A stretch of 64,000 nt of DNA, from NCBI GenBank assembly GCA_963790585.1, contig CAWBOY010000004.1, forward strand, positions 124,001-188,000, read 5' to 3'. The notes beneath the pieces are model-generated. The model made no database searches. It was not told the DNA's origin and saw nothing but the letters and a program-made list of their open reading frames with translations. Shown piece by piece: positions 45,199 through 53,849 of this stretch. A program made the position numbers and the translations under genes. The stretch comes from CAWBOY01 sp963790585 (GTDB taxonomy: Bacteria > Planctomycetota > Planctomycetia > Gemmatales > Gemmataceae). The first letter of the stretch is position 1. The number at the start of each line of letters is the position of its first letter.

Positions 45199-48100
45199 AT
45201 GTCAAACGCGATTACTCTGCCGGCCACGCTGCGCGGCCAACTGGACGCGGCCGCGCGTCGAGTCCGCCTGCTTCAGACGGTGCGCGGCCTCGGGCTTCTC
45301 ATGGTCGTCCTGACGGCGACCGCCGGGCTCGCTCTTTTGATCGATTGGCTTACCCCCCTTTCCAGCTTCACGCGCCTGGCGGCTTTTAGCCTCTGGGTCG
45401 GTCTTGGATTATTTACGCTGACCTTCAAACTAGTCCTGCCGCTCGCGCAGGCGCGTCGAGCCCGCCGCCCTCGCCGCCGTCATCGAAAAACATTACCCAC
45501 ATCTTGGCGAGCGACTGACCAGCGCGGTCGAGCTGTCCGGCCAGTCGTCCGGAATGCACGGCTCGCCGCTGTTGATCCAGCTTTTGATGAACGACACAGT
45601 CGGTCGGGCCGGTCATCTCGACGTTCGCCCGGCACTGCCGGCGCGGCGCGCCACCTGGACGGCTTTGGCCGGGTGCGCGTCGCTGTTGCTCCTTTTGTTG
45701 CCCGCCGTCGCCTGGCCAAGCACGTTCGGCGATCTGGCGCAACGCTTTTTCCTTCCTTGGAACGTCGCCAAAGAGAACCCCGGATTTTCAATCGAAGTGA
45801 CGCCAGGAACCGTCCACGCGGCTTTGGGTCGACCGCTCACGATCACGGCGCTCATCAACCGCGACAGCAGCTCGGCTCAAACACCGGCGAGTGCTACCTT
45901 GATCGTCACCGACGTTGCGGGCGTCAGCACACGCAAACGGATGATCGTCCTCGACGAGCACACCTTCCGTCTCGAAATTCCAATCAATGGTGACGTCAGC
46001 TATCGCGTCGAAGCCGGCGTTGGCGTGAGCGACACCTATCGGGTGAGCGCTGTTACCGCTCCAGGTTTGGCGACAGATAGCCCGCGCGTCTCGATCGAGA
46101 GGCCGATTTACGCCCGCGCTAAAGACGAAGCACCCGAAGTTCGCACCGGCATCGTCGACATGCAAGGCGCTCCAACACGGAACCGTGACATTCAACTTCC
46201 AGTTCGACCCCGCCGTGAAGACGAAGGCAACGCTGGAATGGCTGCCGACAGCCTTGAAGGCGAGCGAAAACGGCAAAAAGGCTGCGCCGATTCGCCATGA
46301 ACTCGCTTTGGCGGACGAAGGCAAGGCGGCTCAGTTTCAATTAATCGCCATTGAAGATGGCTCTTGGAGCCTGCTGCTCGAAGGGGAACAAGGCATCACG
46401 ACGAAGATCGAAGGATCCCAGCTCAGCATCGTCCGTGACATGCCGCCTGAATTTGTTCGCGAGGAAAATCGCTTGATGGATAAGGGCGACGTCGTCGTCA
46501 CGCCGACCGAGCGTGTCCCGCTCCGCTTCAGGGCCCGCGATGACATCGCCGTCCAGAAGGCGACGCTTATCTATCAAGTCGTCCGCGACAGCCAACCGTT
46601 GACGGCTGAACCGCTGGAACAGGTCCTCGAAATTAAGGGAGCGGGAACACCAGAGGCGGTCAGCGAGGCGCTGTTCGGCCTGTCGGGAAAAGCGAAGGAG
46701 GGCGATCAGGTCCTCTATCGTGTGCGCGTCGAAGACAATCGTCCCGTGGAGTTCGGCGGGCCGCAAAGCGTCACATTTCCCGAAGCCGGCCGGTGGATGA
46801 AGCTGAGCATTAAACAGCAAGCGGAGCCGCTCAATCAGCAAGACATCCTGGCCCAGGGCAAAGACATCGCCGATCGATTGGAGTGGATTCGTGAGGAACT
46901 GCGCCAGGAGCTCCGCGGCGTTTACAACGTCAAGTCAGACGCTCAGGACAAACCCCAGCTAACCGCGGAGCAGAACGAGAAACTGCGTGGCCTGCAGAAA
47001 CAGAACCGCGCCATCGAAAAGGCGCTGCGCGACATCCACAAAGATTACGAAGCCACGCCGGCCCTGCTGCCGCTAGTCGAGAAGGTCCGCGACCTGGCCG
47101 ATCGAGAGATGCGAGCGGCCGAGCAAGAGCTAAAGAATGGCGGGCGGACGCCACAAGCCGCGAAGACCAGGGACGCTCATCTGCTCAAAGCGGAGCAGAA
47201 CCTCGAAGAAGCCTTACGCAAACTCGACGCGCTTCGGCGTGAAAACGACAAGGTGACGCAACAACGGCTCGATCAGGCCAAAGTCGAAGCCCTCGCGGAG
47301 AAGCAAAAGGACCTCGCCGACAAGGCCCAAGATCTCGCCAACAATGCGAACAAACAAGATCTGGAACAGCTCAAAAAAGAGCAAGCCGACGCCGCCGCGG
47401 CGCTGCAGAAGTTGACCGAGCAAGACTCGATCAAGAAAGCAATTGAGGAAGCCCGGGCCGAAGAAGCTCGTCAGCTGGCCGACAAGGCGAAAGACCTGGC
47501 CCAGGACCAGCGCGATCTCGCCAAGGCGATGGCCGACGCCGAGAAAGCCCGCCAGATCGAAAAATTAGCTGACCTTGCCAAGAGGCAAGAAAAGCTCGCC
47601 GAGGAAACCGCCAAGCTCGCCCAAGAGACGAAACAGCCGACCAAAACGGCCCGCACCGAGCCGCTCAAACCGGAGCAAGCCGAGCAGGCCGCCAAGGCGC
47701 TCAAAGAAGGCGACGCCAACGAGGCGCTGAAAAAGCAGGAGCAGGCCGAGAACGAATTGAAGCGCGTCGCCGACGCTCTCGATCGCGCGCTCAACCTGGC
47801 CCGTGATCCGCGCGAAGCCGCCAGTCAACTGGCCCAGTTGCAGGGCGACCTGAAGAACCGTCTCCAAAACGAGATCGACAAGAAAAATGCCGACCGGCCC
47901 TTGGCTGAGCGCCTGCAAGACGTCCAACGTGAGCAGAAAGCGATTCAACAAGCTGCCGATCGTCTGTCGGTGCCGCCGGAATTGAAACAGGCCCAATCTC
48001 TCAAAGAAGAGGCGGCCAAGCACGCCCGCGAAGCCGCCGCCGCGCTGTCCAAGCTGGGAAATGCTCCGAACGATGTGAATAAGGCCAAGGCCGAGATGGA

Positions 48101-51095
48101 GGCCGCCCGCAATAACCTCGATAACCTGGCGAAACAGCTGCCGACGCTCGAACAGCGGACGCAGAAGGCGCTGGCCGAAATCGCCCAGCTCAAGGACAAG
48201 CAGGACCAGGTCCGTGCCGATGTGGAAAAGGCCGTCGACGAAGCGAAGAACAACCAAGATAAGACGAAGGCCAAGGAGCTAGACCGCAAGCTGACCGAAG
48301 CCTCGCGCCGCCAGGCCGAGAATGCGGAACGCTTGAGCAAGCTCGATGTGCCTCGTCATGAAGACCGCCAAGAGCGAGCGGTGCAGGCGCAAAATCGCGC
48401 TTTGGCCGATCTGCTCGATGGCCGCAAACAAGACGCGGTCGCCACGCAACAAGACGCGCGCCGCCAGCTCGAGCGCCTCGAACAATCGCTGCGCGGCCAA
48501 CCCACCGCGGACGAGAAAGCCGCGGAGCTGGCTCGAAAACAACGCGAACTCGCCGACCTGGCCGCCAAGAACACCGATGGCAAAAAGACGCCGGAATTGC
48601 AGGCCAAGCAGCAGGAACTCGCCAATCAGACACGCGACCTTCCGAGCGATCAGGCGCCGCAGCGTAAATACGAGGCCGTCGACGCGACGAAGAAGGCCGC
48701 CGACATGGCCCAGGCCAAAGCGAACCCCGAGGAAACGCGTAAGCAGATGCAAGACGCAGCGCGAAAGCTCGACGAATTTGCCCGCCAGTTAAAGGGCGAG
48801 GAATCGGATATCGAAAAGGCCGAGCGCCTGGCCAAACGCCAGACGGATGCCGCCAAACAGGTCGAGCGCGAGGCCAAGGAAAACAAGCCGCGGTCCGCGG
48901 TCGATGACAAACGGCTGGAACATATCACCCGCGAGACCAAGCAGGTCCGGAGCGGGGAAGAGGCCGCGAATGAAAAACAAAAGGCCATCGAAGCGTTGGA
49001 CAAGAGCCGCAGCGCCCGGCCGGAGGAACGAGCCGCCGCCGAACGCCAGGCGGCCGACGCGCTCAAGGATCTCGCCGACAAGCTGGCCGGTCGAGATGCC
49101 GTCGCAAAGGCAACCGACATCGCCCGGCAACAACGCGACCTGGCCGATCAAGCCGCCAAGCGCGACGCCGACAAGCAAACGCCCGCCGAGGCGAAGAAAG
49201 CTGCCGAACAACAAGCCGACCTCGCCCGCCAAATGCAACGGCTCGATCAGAAACAAGCGGCGACACAGAAAGCCGCCGAGCAAATGAATGAAGCCAAGAA
49301 GGCCCTCGACAAAGCCAAAGTGCCCGCCGAGGCGAAGGACCAAATCGCCAAGGCCGCCGACGCCGCCGAGCACGCGGCTCGGGAAATGGCCAAGGATCAA
49401 GCCGCGAAAAACGCCCAGGCTCAGCCGAAAGAAAACGCCGCCTTGAAACCGACTGATTCGCCCAAGGAAGCCGCCAAGCAGTTGGCCCAGGCCCAGCGCG
49501 ACCTAATGAAGGCGACGCAAGACGCCCAAAACAAGGCCGCATCCAAGCCAGCCAACGAAGGTAAGGAGGCGATGAAGCAAGCCGCCCAAAACCTGGAACG
49601 CCAGCAAAAAGACCTGAACGAGCGCGCGTCGCAGCTTCCAGCCAATCAAGCGCAGAAGGGGCTCGAACAGGCGCGTGAGGCGATGAACCAGGCCCGCGAG
49701 CAACTGGCCAAGGGCGACTCCGCGGGCATGAAAGACGCCCAGCAGAAACAGCGCGAAGCCGCCGAAGCTCTCGATAAGCTGGCCAAGAACCTACCCGACA
49801 AGGCCCAACAAACCGCCCGCGATCAGGGTGCCGAAAAGGGCAACCAGCCCGCCGGTATGCCGAGCAAGCAACAAACGGAACAGGCCCGCGACCTCGCGCG
49901 CCAGCAACGCGAACTCCGCGATGAAGTGCGCCGAACGATGGACGAACAGCGCGCTGCGCAGCAAGCCAATCAAGGCCAGAATCCCCTGGGCGAGACTGCC
50001 AAGCAACAGGCGGAGATAGCCAAGGCCGCCGCCGAGCTGGCCAAAAACGTCGCTCAGGAACAAGGCGCCAACGCCAAGCCGACGCAACAGGCCGGCCAGG
50101 CCCAACAATCGACGCAACAAGCCGCTCGCCAGGCTCAAGCCGGCTCCGCGCAATCGGCCCAACAGTCAGGCAAGCAAGCCGCGGAACAGCTACGTCAGTT
50201 GGCCCAAAATCTCGGCCAGACTCCCAATAAGAATGAGACGCCCAACAAGGCCGACACCGCCGAGCAGGCGCGTCAGCTCGCCAAGCGTCAGGATGAAGTA
50301 AATCGTCAGCTCGAGAAGATGGCGGCCAACGATCAGGCCCGCCAGGCTCAACAAGCCGCCCGCCAACAAGACCTGCAACAACAGGCCAAAGATTTGGCCG
50401 AGCAGTTCCAGCGCAACGCGCAACAAGCCGGCAGCAATCAAGCCGCTCAGCAAGGCTCGCAACAGGCCGCCAACGCCAGCCGCGACGCCCAAAACGCCAT
50501 GCAGGACGCTCGCAATCAAGCGCGACAGGGCAACCAGTCCCAGACCGGCAAAGTGCAAGAATCCGCAGCGAAAGCCCTCGACCGAGCCGCCCAACAAGCC
50601 GCTCAAGCAGCCCAGGCCGCTCAAGGTCAGCCGCAACAAGGCAATCCTCAGCAAGGGCAACCTGGCAACCAAGCTGCTCAACAAGCTGGCCAGGCTCTGC
50701 AAAAGGCTCAGAATGAAATGAGCCAGGCACAAAACCAGTTGAACCAGGGCAAGCCACAGAATGCCCAATCCTCCATGAATCAAGCCGCGCAGAACCTGGC
50801 GCAGGCCGCACAACAATTGGCCCAGGCCCAACAGTCGCAAGGCCAGCAGGCCCAACAGCCGGGCCAGCCCAACAAGGCCGCGCAGTCCCACGAAGGCGCC
50901 AAGGACACCGGCCCGGTTGACTTCGCCAAACTCACCGGCGAAGACCTCAAGAAATACGCCGCCCGTCATTGGGGTGAACTACCCGGCGAGCTGAAAACCA
51001 AGCTCATCCAAGAGATGAAAACGCGCTTCGGCGAGGACTACGCCCCGATGATCAAGCTCTACTTCGAGCAGATCGCGGATACGAAGAAGAAGTAA
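45199..51095 (+). CDS. Giant DUF4175-like membrane protein with very long coiled coil (two frameshifts)
   Basis: About 1965 residues after joining three frames. An N-terminal hydrophobic pair (GLGLLMVVLTATAGLALLID; FSLWVGLGLFTLTFKLVLPL) is followed by a cytoplasmic segment (VIEKHYPHLGERLTSAVELS), a third span (TALAGCASLLLLLLPAVAW) and Ig-like periplasmic strands (TPGTVHAALGRPLTITALIN). This matches the DUF4175 layout. From about 46800 to 50900 comes a huge Ala/Gln/Lys/Glu coiled coil with local repeats (QxAQQAAQ, ARQQREL). It ends in a compact domain (AARHWGELPGELKTKLIQEM). Frame breaks are at about 45448-45452 (one extra base before RVEPAALAAV) and 46163-46167 (one extra G before ALQHGTVTFNFQF). 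GGGGAG precedes ATG 45199. An envelope-spanning role is inferred. Confidence 0.75.
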
Positions 51096-51105
51096 TGCAG
51101 GCTCC

Positions 51106-51199
51106 GTTTAGCCGCGAGCCGTCAGGCGAGCGCTGTTTGATAGCGCTTTTTCAAAGTAGCGCTATCAAACAGCGCTCGCCTGACGGCTCGCGGCTAAAC
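51106..51199. terminator. Perfect 42-bp inverted repeat after the giant gene
   Basis: The arm 51106-51147 is the exact reverse complement of 51158-51199, with a 10-nt loop starting TTTT. It begins 10 bp after the stop of the giant gene, so it is well placed to stop or shield transcription. Its base (CGGCTAAAC) is the target duplicated by the adjacent MITE. Confidence 0.7.
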
Positions 51200-51200
51200 G

Positions 51201-51462
51201 CAATACCGTTCGTCTAAGGGGTTTTCTTTTGCCCAATCCCTGGGCGGACCAGCCTTGCCATGCCAAAGCACTTTTGGCAAGAGTGGTCGTTTTAACCATG
51301 TTGATCGTCTTGGTGATTATTAAGATAAGTACATGTGAATAAAGAATTTACGCGCCAACCTTGGAAGCCAGGTTATTTGGCAAGGATGCACCCTTGCCAA
51401 ATAAAAGATTGCCGTTGTCCACTATAGGAAGAGCGAGGGGCCGGGTTAGACGAACGGTATTG
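51201..51462. mobile_element. 262-bp MITE related to the IS4-family element
   Basis: The 17-bp perfect terminal inverted repeat CAATACCGTTCGTCTAA is at 51201-51217 and inverted at 51446-51462. Its first 14 bases differ from the IS4-family element's terminal repeat CAATACTGTTCGGC at only two positions. The flanks CGGCTAAACG (51191-51200) and CGGCTAAACC (51463-51472) give a 10-bp target duplication with one mismatch, the same length as for the IS element. There is no coding capacity. The interior carries a copy of repeat C (51249-51420). Confidence 0.8.
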
Positions 51463-51489
51463 CGGCTAAACCGATGAGGTATATATATC

Positions 51490-52569
51490 ATGCGTTACGC
51501 GATCTCTATTTTCTTAATAACGACGCTCCTCCTCGTCGGCACCGCGCCGGCGGCGGATGAATCGACCGCGCGCAACGCCCCTCTGGACCAGGCGATCGAC
51601 AAGGCACTTGTCTTTCTCCAGAACAATCAGCGCGACGATGGCTCGTGGATGTCTCAAGGCCGAAGCAGCCCCGCGATCACGGCCCTATCCGTGATGGCAT
51701 TCATGGCCGCGGGCCAGGTTCCGGGCGAAGGTCGCTACGGCGCCACCATCGAAAAAGGCATTCGCTGGGTTCTCAAAAACCAAACGGAAACAGGCTTGAT
51801 CGGCATCCCCGGCGGCCATGAGATGTATCACCACGGCATCTGCACGCTCATGCTCGCCGAAGTCGCGGGCATGACGCAGGGCGATCTCGCCAAGGAAGTG
51901 CGCTCGAAACTCGTCAAGGCCGTCAAGCTGACACTCAAGGCCCAGCGGGTCAATGGCGTCCACAAGGGCGGCTGGCACTATTGGGCGCATCAAACCGAGA
52001 GCAGCGATATGAGCCTGACCGGCTGGCAAATTTTATCCCTGCGGGCCGCCAAGAATGTCGGATGCGACGTGCCGTCGGAGGCCATTGATCGGGCGGTCGC
52101 TTATGTGAAAAACGCCTATGTCCCCGACCGCTTCAACCAGGCGGGTGCGGGATTCCGTTACTCCCCGGATCGCTCGGCGCCGAATACGCCCTGCACGGGC
52201 ACAGGCATCCTCGCGCTTGAAGTGTGCGGCAAAGATCTGCATCGAAGCGAGCCTGCCCTGCGCGGCGGCGCCTACATTCTGCGCAACCCGCCGCGCTGGG
52301 GTCAAAGTGAATTTTTCTTTTACGGAATTTATTACTGCTCGCAAGCCTCGTTCCAGCTGGGAGAAAACTACTGGAAGGCATTCCGCGAGCATATGCACGA
52401 AGTCTTACTGAGTCGGCAAGAGAGCAACGGCAGCTGGGTTAACAACCGTGCCGACGGCGCCTATGGAGCTGCCTATTCGACGTCGATGTGCGTCTTGGCG
52501 CTGGCGGTTGAGTATCGTTATCTACCGATCTATCAACGCGGCGAGGAGCCGACCGATCCGGACAAGTAA
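51490..52569 (+). CDS. Secreted prenyltransferase/squalene-oxidase-repeat protein
   Basis: 359 residues with a signal peptide (MRYAISIFLITTLLLVGTAP). Alpha/alpha-toroid repeats follow: ALVFLQNNQRDDGSWMSQ, RWVLKNQTETGLIGIPGG, KLTLKAQRVNGVHKGGWH and LLSRQESNGSWVNN. There is also a GAGFRYSPDRSAPNTPCTG loop. It is the same superfamily as the 4530-5731 gene but clearly a different member. The cyclase DXDD motif is absent, so function is uncertain; a secreted toroid binding or modifying protein is likely. The upstream spacer is a MITE plus hairpin, so the promoter must be within about 25 bp of the MITE end or inside it. Confidence 0.85.
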   Translation: MRYAISIFLITTLLLVGTAPAADESTARNAPLDQAIDKALVFLQNNQRDDGSWMSQGRSSPAITALSVMAFMAAGQVPGEGRYGATIEKGIRWVLKNQTETGLIGIPGGHEMYHHGICTLMLAEVAGMTQGDLAKEVRSKLVKAVKLTLKAQRVNGVHKGGWHYWAHQTESSDMSLTGWQILSLRAAKNVGCDVPSEAIDRAVAYVKNAYVPDRFNQAGAGFRYSPDRSAPNTPCTGTGILALEVCGKDLHRSEPALRGGAYILRNPPRWGQSEFFFYGIYYCSQASFQLGENYWKAFREHMHEVLLSRQESNGSWVNNRADGAYGAAYSTSMCVLALAVEYRYLPIYQRGEEPTDPDK

Positions 52570-52591
52570 GCGACTGTCCGATAAGGCTGTG

Positions 52592-52699
52592 GCGGCACGT
52601 TTCCAAGGTGCCGATGTGTTGTGTTATTCTTGATTTGGCCGGTACTCAGGGTGCCCGCTTCCGGCACTTGTCACTTCCGGCACGTTGGAAACGTGCCGC
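52592..52699. repeat. Inverted repeat pair
   Basis: GCGGCACGTTTCCAA at 52592-52606 and its exact reverse complement at 52685-52699. The spacer of 78 bp contains further CCGGCAC fragments. REP-like; it lies between two convergent genes and may end both transcripts. Confidence 0.65.
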
Positions 52700-52722
52700 A
52701 ACAACCCGCCTTTAGGTCCGTA

Positions 52723-52851
52723 CTATTTGTCGCGATCCGCAGCGCGTGGCTTGTCGTCGTCTTTGAATTTGCCGCTGCCGGCGGTGCTGTTGCAGCCGAC
52801 CGGAATTACACACAACACTAACAGAATCAACCAAAGCACACGTCGGCTCAT
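52723..52851 (-). CDS. Tiny lipoprotein, 42 residues
   Basis: Signal peptide MSRRVLWLILLVLCVIPVGC with lipobox ending VGC, then a short charged tail (NSTAGSGKFKDDDKPRAAD...). GGAG lies 8 bases before ATG 52851. After lipidation only about 23 residues would remain, comparable to entericidin-like small lipoproteins. It is one of three such genes in a row. Confidence 0.7.
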   Translation of the reverse strand: MSRRVLWLILLVLCVIPVGCNSTAGSGKFKDDDKPRAADRDK

Positions 52852-52942
52852 TATTCCGCTCCAACTCAGGCATAAATGAACAGAAGCCGGCCACGTCGAT
52901 CGTGGTCGGCTTCTGTTGTATCATTGTCAGCAAGATTCCAAA

Positions 52943-53077
52943 TTACTTGCTGCCGCCGCTGCCACCGCTGCCGCCAACCTTGACGGTGACAGGAGCGCTG
53001 GTTGGGGAACCACCGCAGCCGACAACGCCGCAGATGAGGAAAGCAGCCACAACCAACATCGCGATAGACTTCTTCAC
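52943..53077 (-). CDS. Tiny Gly/Ser-tailed lipoprotein, 44 residues
   Basis: GTG 53077 with AAGGA about 10 bases upstream. The signal is MKKSIAMLVVAAFLICGVVGC, with the lipobox Cys at residue 21, then GGSPTSAPVTVKVGGSGGSG. The GCGGSPTS segment after the lipid site is identical to that in the next gene (53185-53502), so the two are paralogues with different tails. Function unknown; an outer-membrane surface peptide is likely. Confidence 0.7.
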   Translation of the reverse strand: MKKSIAMLVVAAFLICGVVGCGGSPTSAPVTVKVGGSGGSGGSK

Positions 53078-53184
53078 AGTGAAACCATCCTTTCGAGGTC
53101 AAAGAGGGGAAACCCAGGCGAATCCATTGGCTAACGAAAAAAGAGCACCCTCAGGTAGAGAGCGCTCTCGTGTAGAGACCGAGC

Positions 53185-53502
53185 TTACTTATCTTTCTTC
53201 GCGTCCTTGACGGCATCCTTCACGGCGTCCTTGACTTCCTTGACGGCATCCTTCACGGCGTCCTTGACTTCCTTGACGGCATCCTTGACGGCATCCTTGA
53301 CAGCGTCCTTCACGGCGGCGGTGTCCTTGACCGTGTCCTTGATATGATCCTTGACGGTATCCTTGACCGTATCCTTAATCGTATCGGTCGCAACTTTTGG
53401 CGTGCCGGAGTGCATCGTGGTGCCCGAGGTCGGGGATCCACCGCAGCCCACGGACATGCTGACGAGACCAACGATGACAATCAAAGGGAGAATCTTCTTC
53501 AT
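53185..53502 (-). CDS. Small lipoprotein with Lys/Asp/Val/Ala repeats (LEA-like)
   Basis: 105 residues from ATG 53502 (MKKILPLIVIVGLVSMSVGC), with a lipobox at VGC followed by GGSPTSGTT. The tail is a near-perfect amphipathic repeat: IKDTVKDTVKDHIKDTVKDT, then units of DAVKDAVKEVK repeated twice and DAVKDAVKDAKKDK. The 11-residue spacing and composition resemble LEA or apolipoprotein-type helices that lie on membranes or protect against drying. The 14 codons before the chosen Met lack a ribosome site. Confidence 0.8.
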   Translation of the reverse strand: MKKILPLIVIVGLVSMSVGCGGSPTSGTTMHSGTPKVATDTIKDTVKDTVKDHIKDTVKDTAAVKDAVKDAVKDAVKEVKDAVKDAVKEVKDAVKDAVKDAKKDK

Positions 53503-53849
53503 GGCCCAATTCCGTCCTTTCGACGACAAATAGGTGACAATCAAACTCTTCGCCGGCCCCCAAGGCCGGGCTACAAGATACGATGCGCGTCGTTCGTATT
53601 TATTCCCGAGAATCAGTCGGTAACATTAGTCAACTAGGCAGGAGAGTTTACCGGGCGACATCACGTCGCAAGTTAAGATAAGTAAAAGAGAACGATCCGC
53701 AAGGGGGAAAATCTTTTTTTCTTGTGGAGCCGCCAGGCGCGACCGCCTCACGAGACACGCGGAAACCGCTTGCCCAGTATTCGTTGCTCCCTCTATACTC
53801 GATACTATCTGAACGCAATCCGTTTATGCACGCTTCCCGAGTGAGAGCG
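53503..53849. other. Divergent intergenic region
   Basis: About 350 bp between the lipoprotein genes and the WD40 gene. It contains an A/T-richer stretch at 53590-53725 (including ATCTTTTTTTCTTGTGG) that probably holds the promoters in both directions. No repeat or RNA gene was recognised. Confidence 0.45.

Noticed and set aside
49063..50811. 582-codon open frame on the minus strand
   Set aside because: It is a shadow of the Ala/Gln coiled-coil region of the giant gene; the composition is Arg/Pro/Ser/Gly noise.
47000..50900. Tandem DNA repeat or CRISPR-like array inside the giant gene
   Set aside because: The periodicity is at protein level (Ala/Gln/Lys codons) without fixed-length identical DNA units or spacers.
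51200..51463. MITE assigned to the ISAs1-family element
   Set aside because: Its ends share only GCA and TCTAA with the ISAs1 ends, whereas 12 of the first 14 bases match the IS4-family ends, and the duplication length fits the latter.
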